Shown: positions 1-9,426, counted from the stretch's first letter. The stretch is 64,000 nt of DNA from Bdellovibrio sp. CG22_combo_CG10-13_8_21_14_all_39_27 (GCA_002786715.1 PCTW01000064.1:93713-157712); one strand, 5' to 3'. Translations and numbers: made by a program. The notes: generated by a model not told the origin, from the sequence alone.

Positions 1-199
1 CGAAGATAAGGTCTTTGCTGGATTTGGTGGTGAGATCGTTGCAACAATTAATCAAAAGGCCTTTGAACATCTCGATGCTCCTGTTATGAGAGTTGGATCT
101 GAAAACGTTCCAGTGGGATTCAATCGCATTCTTGAAAAAGCAACACTTCCTAATGCCGATAAGGTTATCGCAGCCGCTCGTCAATTGATGCAATATTGA
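1..199 (+). CDS. 2-oxo acid dehydrogenase E1 component, beta-subunit-like C-terminus (partial)
   Basis: Only the last 65 codons are present; the reading frame enters at base 2 and ends with TGA at 197-199. The translation contains HLDAPVMRVGSENVPVGF followed by a LEKATLP segment, the usual end of the transketolase C-terminal domain in E1 beta subunits of pyruvate or branched-chain 2-oxo acid dehydrogenases, which decarboxylate a 2-oxo acid with thiamine diphosphate and pass the acyl group to E2 lipoyl groups in the cytoplasm. The catalytic part lies outside the window, so substrate cannot be decided, nor whether alpha and beta parts are fused. The next gene starts inside the stop codon region. 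Confidence 0.75.
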   Translation, partial: EDKVFAGFGGEIVATINQKAFEHLDAPVMRVGSENVPVGFNRILEKATLPNADKVIAAARQLMQY

Positions 200-1338
200 T
201 TGTTCAAAAAGTGAAGAGCTGTAATTACTTTTTAGCGCGAGAGTGTCGCTCTTGTCCTCATCTTGAACTCTCTCCTGAAAAGGAGAGAGAATTTAAATCA
301 ATTGCCGATGAAAAACTCTGGGGAGAAAAGGCCAAATGGCATTGGCTTGAAGCCCCTTTTTATCATCGCACCAAAGCTAAGTTTGCCGTGGGTGGGTCTT
401 ACGATGAACCGCTCCTTGGATATCCGGACATTCATATCGGTGAAGTCATCGATATCAATGAATGTCCTCTGCATAAACCGATTATTCAGCGAATTGCTCA
501 CGAAATGCTGTCGCTGATCAAGCATCGTCAATTAACGCCTTACGATCTTCGTAATTCTCGAGGTGAATTTAAGTATTTTCACATCATCACTAATCAAGAA
601 GAAACAGAAGTCATCCTCCGCTTTGTGATGAGATCACTTGAGGCGCGCGAGCGTATACAAAAAGCTGTGAATGATCTTCAGGCCCTTTTTCCTCAAATCG
701 TTGTCGCAACAATTAATCTTCAACCCCAACATAAGGCCGTGCTTGAAGGTGAGAAGGAGATTTTTTTAACTGAGCGCAAGAGTATTTGTGAGAATTATAA
801 TGGAATGAACTTTCATATTGGACCTCGATCTTTTTTCCAGGTCACTCCTGAAATGGCCAATCCTCTTTATCTTACTGTTGAAAAGTTTATTAAAGAGAAT
901 AACATTAAATCATTTTTTGATCTTTATTGTGGGATTGGAGGATTTGCCTTACACGCTGCTCGTGCCGGTGCGATGGTGTTAGGAGGAGAGATAAATCCTG
1001 AAGCTATTTCCTATGCCCAATTAAATGCTCAAGAGCTAGGTTTAAAAGAGCAAGCTACATTTATGGTGATGGACGCTGATAAGAATATTGAAGAGAAGTC
1101 TTTTGAAGCTATTTTAGTAAATCCTCCTCGCAGGGGGCTCTCTGATTCGACAATTGCTTATATTTTAAAACAAAAACCTGAATTCTTTCTCTATTCAAGC
1201 TGTTCTCCTGAGAAGCAATTACAGGACTGGAAAAAAATGGAAGGTTATTATCAATTAGTCTCAAGAGAAGCCTATGATATGTTTCCCCATACCCATCATT
1301 ATGAGTCTTTGTTAATTGCCAAAAGAATTGAGAAATAA
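196..1338 (+). CDS. rlmC: 23S rRNA (uracil-C5)-methyltransferase RlmC
   Basis: Predicted SAM-dependent methyltransferase that makes 5-methyluridine in 23S rRNA (U747 in E. coli). The 380-residue length matches RlmC and there is no N-terminal TRAM domain as in RlmD. The N-terminus has C9, C17, C20 and later C90, the spacing of the 4Fe-4S ligands of RlmC. Other family marks are LTPYDLRNSRGEFKY near residue 112, SFFQVTP near 212, a SAM motif FDLYCGIGGF near 240, VNPPRRG near 310, the catalytic cysteine in YSSCSPE, and YDMFPHTHHYE at the end. The start chosen is TTG at 196, overlapping the preceding stop by 4 bases; GTG at 211 is a possible alternative. The 3' end overlaps the convergent gene by 27 bases. 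Confidence 0.92.
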   Translation: MIVQKVKSCNYFLARECRSCPHLELSPEKEREFKSIADEKLWGEKAKWHWLEAPFYHRTKAKFAVGGSYDEPLLGYPDIHIGEVIDINECPLHKPIIQRIAHEMLSLIKHRQLTPYDLRNSRGEFKYFHIITNQEETEVILRFVMRSLEARERIQKAVNDLQALFPQIVVATINLQPQHKAVLEGEKEIFLTERKSICENYNGMNFHIGPRSFFQVTPEMANPLYLTVEKFIKENNIKSFFDLYCGIGGFALHAARAGAMVLGGEINPEAISYAQLNAQELGLKEQATFMVMDADKNIEEKSFEAILVNPPRRGLSDSTIAYILKQKPEFFLYSSCSPEKQLQDWKKMEGYYQLVSREAYDMFPHTHHYESLLIAKRIEK

Positions 1339-2514
1339 AAAAACATAAGATGAGCCCCAAGAAAAGGGAGATTCAGACTTATAAACTAAGTTTCTAAAGA
1401 GCTTGTAATCCTTGTGAGTTTTGTAGACTTCAGTAACCAATCCATCACGCTGAACTATTTTTTGAATTAAATTTTTGATTCGGTTAGCTTCAGCTAAATC
1501 TCCCATTTTAAGAGCAACAATTCCTTGAAGACCTATCAACCAACTCCATGCTAATCGGTCGTGGTAATGTGAAAGACCCGCCATTTTGACATTGAGACTA
1601 CGCCAGCTTCGAGGATAGTCGGGATAACTTGCCATACCTGGATATTGGTGAAAAAGGCTCCTTTTGAAAGCTTGATAGAACTCTTGTCTTTTGGCCGATG
1701 AATCCCAAAAGTCAATTTCATTTAGGGCCAGAGCATTTCCATCGAGAGAGATAACATTTATATTTTTATGTGTTTTATAGAGGCCTGAATCTTTGTCTTG
1801 AAACAGTGTTTGTAGTCGCTTTTTAAAAGCATAAATTTCGGAGGGATCCCTATGAATGAGATTAAGTTGAGTCGCTTTTTTGAGAACCCACCAATAGTGA
1901 AAATTCGTCAAAAAAGTTATACCAGTTCTTTTCACACTGTCTTGCCAATCACCAAAAGCTTCTTGAACAATAAAACCACTTTCAAATTTGTTATCATAAA
2001 AGGCCAAGAGTTCAGTAAAAATCTGTTCAAGTGAAAATGGAAAATCTTTATCATCAGTCTTTTCAATATAGAGGAGTAAACCTCTTAAGATGAGGATGTT
2101 GGAATCTATTGCTATGGTTTTGTGCTCACCTGTGTACTCAGCTTGAAATGGGGGCTCGAGCGGGGGAACTTTTCCCAGCCAGGGAAACATTCCTCTAAGA
2201 ACTCTTCGTGCCGATGGAACATTATCAAGAAGGCGAGGAATTAAATTATCCGAAGGTCTTCGATTTTGAATAAAAGCGATGAGTTGATTTTTGACCACAT
2301 CCTCACGTCCAAGATTGAGGAGACCTTCTATCGAATAACAGAAGTCTCGAACCCATAGACCTGAGAATTGATGGGCACCAGCTCTTAAGAAAGGCCCTTC
2401 AACAGTCTCGACAATATTTGAATTGAATGAGCGCTCAACTATGTCGATTTCTTGGCCCCAAGAAAGATTTAGAAATGGGATTAGGCTCAAAATGATAAAG
2501 AATAGCTTTTTCAT
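1312..2514 (-). CDS. exported six-hairpin glycosidase-like protein
   Basis: A 400-residue protein with a signal peptide (KKLFFIILSLIPFLNLSWG, cut near residue 20). The rest reads as a helical (alpha/alpha)6 fold: WVRDF at 54-58, IDSNILILRG near 136-145, and GDWQDS at 188-193 resemble the acid-containing loops of amylo-alpha-1,6-glucosidase, GH15 and GH63-type glycoside hydrolases. It probably acts on an oligosaccharide in the periplasm or outside the cell; substrate and exact family are not clear. It lies 60 bases downstream of the histidine kinase gene on the same strand and could be its last operon member. The 3' end overlaps rlmC convergently. Family call is an inference from short motifs. 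Confidence 0.6.
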   Translation of the reverse strand: MKKLFFIILSLIPFLNLSWGQEIDIVERSFNSNIVETVEGPFLRAGAHQFSGLWVRDFCYSIEGLLNLGREDVVKNQLIAFIQNRRPSDNLIPRLLDNVPSARRVLRGMFPWLGKVPPLEPPFQAEYTGEHKTIAIDSNILILRGLLLYIEKTDDKDFPFSLEQIFTELLAFYDNKFESGFIVQEAFGDWQDSVKRTGITFLTNFHYWWVLKKATQLNLIHRDPSEIYAFKKRLQTLFQDKDSGLYKTHKNINVISLDGNALALNEIDFWDSSAKRQEFYQAFKRSLFHQYPGMASYPDYPRSWRSLNVKMAGLSHYHDRLAWSWLIGLQGIVALKMGDLAEANRIKNLIQKIVQRDGLVTEVYKTHKDYKLFRNLVYKSESPFSWGSSYVFLFLNSFGN

Positions 2515-2574
2515 TGCGAACTTTATGCCTGAGCTAGGCCCTATTGAGGAGCCCTTCGGTAAAAACTACACGTG

Positions 2575-3897
2575 CTAAGTATTTGGAAGTTTAAGAGTCA
2601 TTCGAGAGTCTCCAGAACTGCGATCAACAATGAGTTGACCATGATGATCTTTGAGAATTTTATAAGAAATGGAAAGTCCAAGACCGGTACCTTTTCCAAA
2701 TGGCTTGGTGGTGAAAAAAGGAAGAAAAATCTTTTTCTCAATTTCTTTTGGTATACCCAAACCACTATCAATAACAGAGATGTTATTCCAATTTTTCTCA
2801 GATTTAAGTTCTACTATAATAATTTTAGTATCACACTTTTCAAGAGCATCAATCGAGTTGTTTATCAAGTTTAAGAGAACTTGAAAAATTTGAACGCGCT
2901 TTGCTTTTATCTTCAAATCTTTCTGACCAATGATCTCAAATGATATCTCATTCATCTTAAGTTTTTCGCGGACCAGTTCATGAATCTCTTCAATAACAAG
3001 TGATACTTGAAAAATTTCGGGTTCATCTCTACTACCATCTCGCGAATAACCTCTCATCGTCGTGATGATTTTTGAAATTCTTAGCACTGTTTCATTGATT
3101 TTGTTTAAATGCTTTTCAGCTTTCTCTTTATCTAGAGTCTCGCGTTTGTATTCTTTTTGAAGAATTTGCACATTTCCCGCAATAACCTGAAGTGGATTAT
3201 TGATTTCGTGGGCAATTCCCCCCGCGACTTCACCAAGTTCCGCTAATCGTGAATTATGAAACATGCTCTCTTGTTGTGACAATATTCGGTCATGCGCTTC
3301 TTGCAGTTCTCTTATTGATCTTTCTCGGTTTTTAAAAAATAATAGCAAAAGTACAAAACTAAAAAGAATGGCCGCTAATTGATTGATCATGAGGTTGTTC
3401 ATGAAATCCTCTTCAAGCCAACCATCAGTAACTCTAAATCCACGAGAACGGAACATTGTATGCGAGTAGAGGATTACTCCTAAGTAGGAGAGAAGGATTA
3501 AGATAGAGTAGCGCAATTTTACAAAAATAAGACTAATGATGAGAGAAGGAATAAACCAGTAAAAAGAACCATGGAAAAAAGTATTTTGCAAAATACAAAA
3601 AGCGAGCATGCAAAAGAAAAGTGTATAACTAGATAGTATTCCTAAAAATGAAATAGGCACTTTAGAATAGCGTAATAACAAGAGGTTTATTATCGCCATA
3701 CTGATCAGAGTGATAAAAATATAGACAAAACCTTCATGTTTTGTTGCTTGAGTTATAAGCAAAAAAATGACGAAGGGGAGACCGAAAAAAGAAAAGCTTC
3801 CGATAAGATCGGCATCGAATTGATCTTCACGATTCTTTTCTGTACGTAAAAGTTTTCTTAATAAATTCAAATAAAAATTTAAGTTGAAAAGTTTCAT
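2575..3897 (-). CDS. membrane-bound sensor histidine kinase
   Basis: A 440-residue kinase with six hydrophobic segments (about 31-51, 56-76, 80-102, 112-127, 130-146, 168-188), a coiled-coil linker at 190-218, then a HisKA domain with the phosphoacceptor in [10 protein letters not shown] (H230), and an HATPase domain with N box [12 protein letters not shown]1 box DSGLGIP and G2 box GKGTGLGLS. There is no PAS, HAMP or receiver domain, so sensing is probably by the membrane part. I chose ATG at 3897 because it forms TGATG with the stop of the cyclase gene, implying translational coupling; a start 33 bases upstream inside the cyclase is possible. No response regulator gene is adjacent, so the partner is elsewhere. 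Confidence 0.9.
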   Translation of the reverse strand: MKLFNLNFYLNLLRKLLRTEKNREDQFDADLIGSFSFFGLPFVIFLLITQATKHEGFVYIFITLISMAIINLLLLRYSKVPISFLGILSSYTLFFCMLAFCILQNTFFHGSFYWFIPSLIISLIFVKLRYSILILLSYLGVILYSHTMFRSRGFRVTDGWLEEDFMNNLMINQLAAILFSFVLLLLFFKNRERSIRELQEAHDRILSQQESMFHNSRLAELGEVAGGIAHEINNPLQVIAGNVQILQKEYKRETLDKEKAEKHLNKINETVLRISKIITTMRGYSRDGSRDEPEIFQVSLVIEEIHELVREKLKMNEISFEIIGQKDLKIKAKRVQIFQVLLNLINNSIDALEKCDTKIIIVELKSEKNWNNISVIDSGLGIPKEIEKKIFLPFFTTKPFGKGTGLGLSISYKILKDHHGQLIVDRSSGDSRMTLKLPNT

Positions 3898-6131
3898 CAC
3901 TTCTCGGTTAAAGTATAAGATCCATCCCAATCTGGTGGGGGAGGTAGCTCTTTATACTCTTCACATCTAGCTATATAAATCTCGGAAGGATTAGTCTTCT
4001 TGCCCTTGAGTTCTGGAAATCGTTGATATTCCAATTCTAATGTTTCTTTGAACAAAGAAATGGCCGCATCCCAGTTTTGAGCTTTATACAGAGCTACTGC
4101 TTGAGTAAATTTATCGCCCATCTCTTTGAGAAATTCGGGGCAACTTTCTTTAAAGGCCAATAGCTCAAAAGTTTGTACTGGAATCGATTTACCAACAACC
4201 CGAACAGTATCGAGTTCTCTCCATACAAATGTATCTCCTGCGAGGTCTTTTGTTGTCACTGATACTTGCGTGAAAATACCATATTGTTTAGCTGATGCTT
4301 CGAGACGTGCTGACAGATTTACGGCATCACCCATCATGGTGTAGTTCATGCGCGAACGAGAACCCATGTTACCTGTTACTATTTCTCCAGAATTGATACC
4401 AATTCTCATTCTCATATCGTGAACAAAGACGGGCCATTTATCGCCTTCCGCTGTCCACTTCTCTCTAAGTTCGAGTAGCTTTTCTTGCATTTTTTGTGCT
4501 GTCGTACAAGCTCTTGCGGCGTGATCCTCCATTGTCATGGGAGCTCCAAAGAAGGCAATAATCGCATCACCTTCGTACTTATCGAGTGTTCCACCTTCGG
4601 CCAATAAGATATCGGTCATGGCCGTTAAGTACTCGTTGAGAAGTTCTACCAGCTGAGTCGCAGTGAGCTTTTCAGAAAAAGTAGAAAAACCTTGGATATC
4701 AGTAAAAAAAGCAGTTCTAATTCCAGAGTCACCACCGAGTTTTGGTGATTCTCCCGCTGTATACATAATATCAATGAGCTCTGGTGAAATATATGTACCA
4801 AAAGCTTCTTTGAGAAATTTTTTGTCTTTGCCGGCCAAGTAAAAATGGAGAAAGGTGTTCCAAGAATAACAGGCGGTAACTGAGAAGAGGCACCAGAAAA
4901 GTTTAATCTCATAGCCGTTTGGAATGAGGTATTTAATATCAGCAAAATACATTCCGAGACAAAGCGCTGCCACTGCGAACAGATCGAGAATGGCATTTCC
5001 AAAAAATTGAATTCCCCACATGGCGAGAGTTCCGAAAATCAGCAACCACCATGAGTACTTGGTGGACAGAGAAGGAGGAACAAAACTGCGTCCTTCAATT
5101 AACATGTGGGCTGCATTGATGTGAAAATAAACTCCAGGCATCATGGGATCAACTGGAGTATGGCGAATATCGTGGGCTCCGAATGCAGTTGAACCAATAA
5201 AGGCCACGTGTCCATCAAAGATCGCTTTCATTTCGGGATCATCATCGGGGCGAGTAATCACATCGTACAATGAAACTTTAGGGAACCCCTCTTGTCCTGC
5301 CACCCATCTAATTTTAATTTCACCATTATAATTTACTGTGAATTTTCCCGTTTTTGTTTGAAGTTCGGCGTCACTCACTGATTGAACCAGGAGCTTGGAT
5401 TTATCTCCTGTTAAGTTCTGATAAATACTTAAAGCAAATGAAGGAATATAAAGTCCTTCTGCTTGAGCAACTAGGGGATAGTGACGAAACACTCCATCAA
5501 CATCATGTCGCGCTTCAATGTGGGCCACGCCCGGTTCAGCTTCAAGCAGGACATTGAGTGGAAAAACAGACCGGTCAACATAATTTTCTTTCAGCGATAT
5601 GCCACCAGCTTCTTGCGTATCCATCATGAAATTATAAAGATAATCAGGAAGCGCTTCAAAGGTATTATCTTGTTCGTAAACCATTTGAAAGGGGAGAATC
5701 ACTTTGTTTCCGGGAACGGATTGGAAATCTCTAATGGCCTCTCTCATATGAACTTCTGGAGGGACTTCATCACAAGAGTTACTCATGCTACTGAAAAACA
5801 CGTCATACGCAATAATTTTAGTTCCATAAGCTTTAAGCTTATTCATCATTTTTACCCAAGTCATACGCGGCAGAGGCCATTGACCCAAGTTTTGAATTGA
5901 AATATCGTCGATCGCTACTAGGATCAGTCTTTCATCTTTGAAGTTGGGATTGAGCGTTTGTTTCATACGATAATCATAGAAACGATCTTCAAAAATGGAG
6001 CTGTAGGAAATGAGTTTGGAAAATCTCGGCATGTCTACATAATCGCGACCACTGATGGCGAAGAAAATACTCGAAGCTGAGAATAGGAAAATGATAAACA
6101 AGCCTGTGTATTTTATAATTTTAGCAAACAT
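3897..6131 (-). CDS. CHASE2-domain class III adenylate cyclase
   Basis: A 744-residue membrane protein that probably makes cAMP from ATP in response to an extracytoplasmic signal. Order of parts: one N-terminal membrane helix (8-27), a CHASE2 sensor in the periplasm (about 45-350, with LVAIDDISIQNLGQWPLPR near 71-89), three membrane helices (about 360-432), and a class III cyclase domain. The cyclase domain has both metal-binding aspartates (FTDIQGFS, D478; YEGDAIIAFFG, D522), the adenine-selecting lysine K518, and a GDAVNLSARLE motif with the transition-state Asn and Arg. All catalytic residues seem intact. It sits 18 bases after the TPR/barrel gene and overlaps the kinase start by one base. 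CHASE2 cyclases are often found beside FecR-domain genes, as here. Confidence 0.93.
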   Translation of the reverse strand: MFAKIIKYTGLFIIFLFSASSIFFAISGRDYVDMPRFSKLISYSSIFEDRFYDYRMKQTLNPNFKDERLILVAIDDISIQNLGQWPLPRMTWVKMMNKLKAYGTKIIAYDVFFSSMSNSCDEVPPEVHMREAIRDFQSVPGNKVILPFQMVYEQDNTFEALPDYLYNFMMDTQEAGGISLKENYVDRSVFPLNVLLEAEPGVAHIEARHDVDGVFRHYPLVAQAEGLYIPSFALSIYQNLTGDKSKLLVQSVSDAELQTKTGKFTVNYNGEIKIRWVAGQEGFPKVSLYDVITRPDDDPEMKAIFDGHVAFIGSTAFGAHDIRHTPVDPMMPGVYFHINAAHMLIEGRSFVPPSLSTKYSWWLLIFGTLAMWGIQFFGNAILDLFAVAALCLGMYFADIKYLIPNGYEIKLFWCLFSVTACYSWNTFLHFYLAGKDKKFLKEAFGTYISPELIDIMYTAGESPKLGGDSGIRTAFFTDIQGFSTFSEKLTATQLVELLNEYLTAMTDILLAEGGTLDKYEGDAIIAFFGAPMTMEDHAARACTTAQKMQEKLLELREKWTAEGDKWPVFVHDMRMRIGINSGEIVTGNMGSRSRMNYTMMGDAVNLSARLEASAKQYGIFTQVSVTTKDLAGDTFVWRELDTVRVVGKSIPVQTFELLAFKESCPEFLKEMGDKFTQAVALYKAQNWDAAISLFKETLELEYQRFPELKGKKTNPSEIYIARCEEYKELPPPPDWDGSYTLTEK

Positions 6132-6149
6132 AGAGAAACGACCTATCGG

Positions 6150-7727
6150 TTAAAACGAAACTTTCAATTCAAAACTTACGACATTTTTTGTGTAAGCATA
6201 ATTGTTGGTGTCGAGAGAATCATTCTTTGTGTACTCATAATTAAAAGATGTAGTGAGATTATCATTTATCTTCTTGGTCATCTTAATTCCTGGTGTATAG
6301 GTCTTTTCAGTACCTCTTGTCGCCTGTTGCTCCTTTGTGTCGAGCAAGGTTAGAGAAAATGAAAGGTTGAGCATCCAAGAAGGGTAGATTTCGGGGTAGA
6401 TATAGTCGAATCTTAAGAGAGTGCTGTCTGTAGAGTCGCGAGTTGAATTATAGTTATCGATCATATCAAGAGATAAAAAGATAATGAGAAGTTTGCCTGA
6501 TTTTAAAACTAACGATTGATCGGCTTGAAAAGTCATAGTTTTATTATTTAAAGTTTGATCGACAGCTTGATAGTCTTTGGTTTTGATTTTAATGCCTGTG
6601 TCCCCATTGGGGAAAAATCGAAAACGATAACCAAAGGTATGAGTAGAAGAGTAAGCATATTTTAAAATTTCTTTTCTAGAGTATTTATCGCGAGCGATAT
6701 AGTTGTAGTCATAGACGTAAATCCAACTCGCACGTTGACCAAATGCTGTCGTTTCATAGGAGTTTCTTAAAGTTCCAGTAAAATTATGCGAGTCATTTTT
6801 GTAGACATCAGAATTAGTGCGATCTGTATAATGTGTTTTCTTTAATCTGATCTCGGGAGTCATGAGCAATCGACCGGCCCAATTCATTTTTGTATTGGCC
6901 GTTACTTGAGTCTCTGAGATGAAAGATTCTTTTTGAGTCGCCGCACTTGAAGGAACATCAGTTGCCAACGTGATATTACTATCATGGCGAAGTTCCTCAG
7001 AAAAACTGACGCTCCAACGCTTAACGGGGAGTGGACGACCATTTCTCATGATATTGGGATCGAGATTATATTGGCGCTCAAGCTCCTTAATTCGATCTTT
7101 AATATCTTTGGCCAAAGCTGATCTTGGAAGTTCTTCTAGGGCCTGTCTCATTTGTGGCAGAACAAACTTATCAACGATGCGTTCACGATCAACATCTTTT
7201 TCTTCCATTAAAGCAAGTAAAGTTTCTCCTAGTTGAAAGCGAGAGGCTTGAAGCATTGACTTGTCTTCAGTTTCATTTTTTAAAATCGTTTCGAAATACT
7301 TTTTAGCTTGTTTATGATCTTCTAAAAGCTGAGAAATATAGGCCATATAATAGAGCGATGAGTTGGCTTTAAAGTTTTGCTTGTACGAGTTGGCAAAGGC
7401 CGTGCCTGCTTTTCTGAGAGCATTATCTGCATAAAGGGCCTGTCCATATTCATAGTAGAGTTCGCCTGAGCCTGATTTAAATTTTAGAGATTGCGCAAAG
7501 TAATTACTGGCGAGATCAAACTCTTGGGTTCTGTTATAACATAGACCCAAAATCATTAAGCGCGTTCCTTCTCGCTCACCTGATAATTTTTGATTCTTAA
7601 GAAGTTCGATAGTGTTGACGTATTCACCAGAGGAAAATTTTTGGAGGGCGATTTCTAAAACATCTGAAGCGTAAACAGAGTTTAATGAGATCATTAAGCA
7701 GATTATAATTTTTTTTAATAAGGGCAT
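6150..7727 (-). CDS. exported TPR protein with C-terminal beta-barrel-like region
   Basis: A 525-residue protein with a signal peptide (cut near YAS, residue 21). Residues about 25-215 are TPR-like helices (for example GELYYEYGQALYADNALRKAG). The second half alternates short amphipathic strands rich in Tyr, Thr, Arg and Phe and ends with VSFELKVSF, a terminal phenylalanine as in outer-membrane barrels. This TPR-plus-barrel layout resembles surface-lipoprotein assembly modifier (Slam)-like or DUF560-type outer membrane proteins, but I do not recognise a specific family. Its place between the FecR protein and the CHASE2 cyclase suggests it is the outer-membrane part of that signalling unit. It has its own ribosome site (GGATGAGAG before ATG). 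Confidence 0.65.
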   Translation of the reverse strand: MPLLKKIIICLMISLNSVYASDVLEIALQKFSSGEYVNTIELLKNQKLSGEREGTRLMILGLCYNRTQEFDLASNYFAQSLKFKSGSGELYYEYGQALYADNALRKAGTAFANSYKQNFKANSSLYYMAYISQLLEDHKQAKKYFETILKNETEDKSMLQASRFQLGETLLALMEEKDVDRERIVDKFVLPQMRQALEELPRSALAKDIKDRIKELERQYNLDPNIMRNGRPLPVKRWSVSFSEELRHDSNITLATDVPSSAATQKESFISETQVTANTKMNWAGRLLMTPEIRLKKTHYTDRTNSDVYKNDSHNFTGTLRNSYETTAFGQRASWIYVYDYNYIARDKYSRKEILKYAYSSTHTFGYRFRFFPNGDTGIKIKTKDYQAVDQTLNNKTMTFQADQSLVLKSGKLLIIFLSLDMIDNYNSTRDSTDSTLLRFDYIYPEIYPSWMLNLSFSLTLLDTKEQQATRGTEKTYTPGIKMTKKINDNLTTSFNYEYTKNDSLDTNNYAYTKNVVSFELKVSF

Positions 7728-7754
7728 CTCTCATCCATAATAAATGACTAAAAG

Positions 7755-7781
7755 TATCCCCCATTTTCTACATGGGGGATA
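7755..7781 (-). terminator. hairpin terminator or attenuator after the FecR gene
   Basis: A perfect 10-base inverted repeat, TATCCCCCAT / ATGGGGGATA, with a 7-base loop. On the minus strand it is followed by CTTTTAG, a short U-rich run. It lies between the FecR gene stop (7827) and the next gene start (7727), so it may partly stop transcription and lower expression of the downstream signalling genes. Confidence 0.6.
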
Positions 7782-7826
7782 AAAAGTATCTTTAATCAAT
7801 ATTATAAGAGTTTCGAGAACTTGTGA

Positions 7827-9269
7827 CTACTGGGCATTAAAGTTAAATTGCACCCTCGAAGAATTTGTTTGAATCGGATTGTTGAGACTATCGTTCAAGC
7901 TTTGTTGGTTATCCAACAAAACCCCGTCAGTTAAAGTATCGGCCAAAGCTGGATCTATTGGAGGAGGAGGTAGTAAACCACTGCTTGTTTGGACAAAGAC
8001 GCCGGTATTGGGATCAATGTATCCACTCGCCATTCCATCAGTAGAAATTGTGGGGGCTAAGCCAGCTACTGGAGGAGGTGGTGGTGGAAGAAGAGCATCT
8101 GTTGTACCAGGAACGCCTGGAGCCGTAGATGCTGGAGCTCTTCCGTCTGTGATATTTTCAACAGGAACAAACGTTCCGTTACTGGCCAATTTAAAATTGG
8201 GGTTAAAAAAGTCACCAGTTGTCGGGTCCACGCTACCAACTGAAGTTGGAGGAATATATGTCTGAGTGTTTGCATCAAATGCTGAACCTGGTGGAGGTGG
8301 AATGTATTGGGCCGTTCCCACGTCGATAAAACCACCTGCTGTTGGAGCAATCTTTCCTGTCGCCAAGTTGATTGAACCTTCTGGTGGAGGAGTATTACTT
8401 AGCTGTGCTTTACCATTTTGTAGTGGCGCTAGATTTTTCTGAGAAAGTCCTGCTCCTGTCGCTACCTTGCTAGCGACATCTTTCGAGTCAGTTGAAACTG
8501 CTTTACCAGTGAGTCCAGGTGGAACCACATTTCTAAATGTTTTATTAGAAGCTTGATCCTTTGAAAGTCCCATTTCTTTAGCATCTTCTTTTGTCATTGG
8601 GACTTCTTGCTTTTGCATGGTCTCTAATTGAACTGGATTGATTTTAACTGGAACTGTTGCTTGTGATGTCGCACCACTGACTCCAGAGAACTGGCCTTTA
8701 GTGACCATCACCGCTTCAGGAGAAGAGACGAGGCGTTCAAGTGAGTTTTGAGAAACACTTTTTCTAATATCATCCATACGATCGAGTTGCGCCATGGCCA
8801 CTCGGCCCTCAAATGTTACAAGCGCTGTTGCATTGTTTTCGGGGTTATAGTTAACCTGAAAGTCCGTACCACGAACACCCATGGCCGCTGATTTTGTTTT
8901 GATGAAGAGTTTTGACTTGTCCTTGCTATCCATATCCATATAGTTCTTTGTTACTTTTGAACGAAGCTGACCTTTTATGAGTGTCACGATACCAGCATCA
9001 TTTTTTGGAAAGGTATCAATTTTCATTTCAGAGTTCGGCCCTAAATTCATTGAGGACTTATCAACAAAGAGAAATTTTGCAAAACTTTTTGGTTGAGTCT
9101 TAACTTGAGCGCCTTCTTTGAGCCAATCTCCTTGCTTCACTTGAAATGTCTTACCCTGAAAGACCGCGGACACATCGCCTTTAAGCAAAATGGCCTTGGC
9201 AACTCCGTCCTCTGCGAAGGCAAAAGTGGAATGGGTCGTTAGCAACAAAAATAAGAATAAAGGCTTCAT
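7827..9269 (-). CDS. exported FecR-domain protein with repeat-rich C-terminal tail
   Basis: A 480-residue protein with a signal peptide ending near AFAEDG (residue 20). Residues about 30-150 form a FecR domain: a LLKGDVSAVFQGK strand, then GDWLKEGAQVKT, FVDKSSMNLGPNS and TKSAAMGVRGTDFQV. In characterised systems FecR domains pass periplasmic signals to regulators; here there is no sigma factor, and the likely partner is the downstream CHASE2 cyclase. The tail (about 290-440) is Pro, Gly and Thr rich with a degenerate repeat of the form G-x-x-D-x-x-T-G-x-F-x-P-P, seen about five times. First gene of a four-gene minus-strand cassette. Confidence 0.88.
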   Translation of the reverse strand: MKPLFLFLLLTTHSTFAFAEDGVAKAILLKGDVSAVFQGKTFQVKQGDWLKEGAQVKTQPKSFAKFLFVDKSSMNLGPNSEMKIDTFPKNDAGIVTLIKGQLRSKVTKNYMDMDSKDKSKLFIKTKSAAMGVRGTDFQVNYNPENNATALVTFEGRVAMAQLDRMDDIRKSVSQNSLERLVSSPEAVMVTKGQFSGVSGATSQATVPVKINPVQLETMQKQEVPMTKEDAKEMGLSKDQASNKTFRNVVPPGLTGKAVSTDSKDVASKVATGAGLSQKNLAPLQNGKAQLSNTPPPEGSINLATGKIAPTAGGFIDVGTAQYIPPPPGSAFDANTQTYIPPTSVGSVDPTTGDFFNPNFKLASNGTFVPVENITDGRAPASTAPGVPGTTDALLPPPPPPVAGLAPTISTDGMASGYIDPNTGVFVQTSSGLLPPPPIDPALADTLTDGVLLDNQQSLNDSLNNPIQTNSSRVQFNFNAQ

Positions 9270-9337
9270 AAGGCGATCTCCTCGATCTACTCTTTTCGAC
9301 CATTATAGGCCCAAGCTTAAGTCTGAAATGCTTTGAG

Positions 9338-9426
9338 TTCTAAGCACTTGAAAGTGCTAAATGTCACAATTAGCCTACAAAAAATGTGGCATAAATTGGT
9401 GCTATTGATGTTCTAAGTGCTTGAAA
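9338..9426. repeat. imperfect direct repeat between fecR-like gene and hemF
   Basis: TTCTAAGCACTTGAAA (9338-9353) and TTCTAAGTGCTTGAAA (9411-9426) match at 14 of 16 positions, with starts 73 bases apart. The first copy also contains an inverted repeat AGCACT-TGAA-AGTGCT (9343-9358). They lie in the 239-base region between the divergent FecR gene and hemF, which holds no gene, and could be binding sites for one regulator of both promoters. Confidence 0.4.

Noticed and set aside
5481..5900. 139-codon plus-strand frame inside the cyclase gene
   Set aside because: Shadow of the CHASE2 coding sequence on the other strand.
9386..9403. Sigma-54-like promoter (TGGCAT...TGCT) before hemF
   Set aside because: The spacing between GG and GC is 11 instead of the required 10 bases, so it does not fit.
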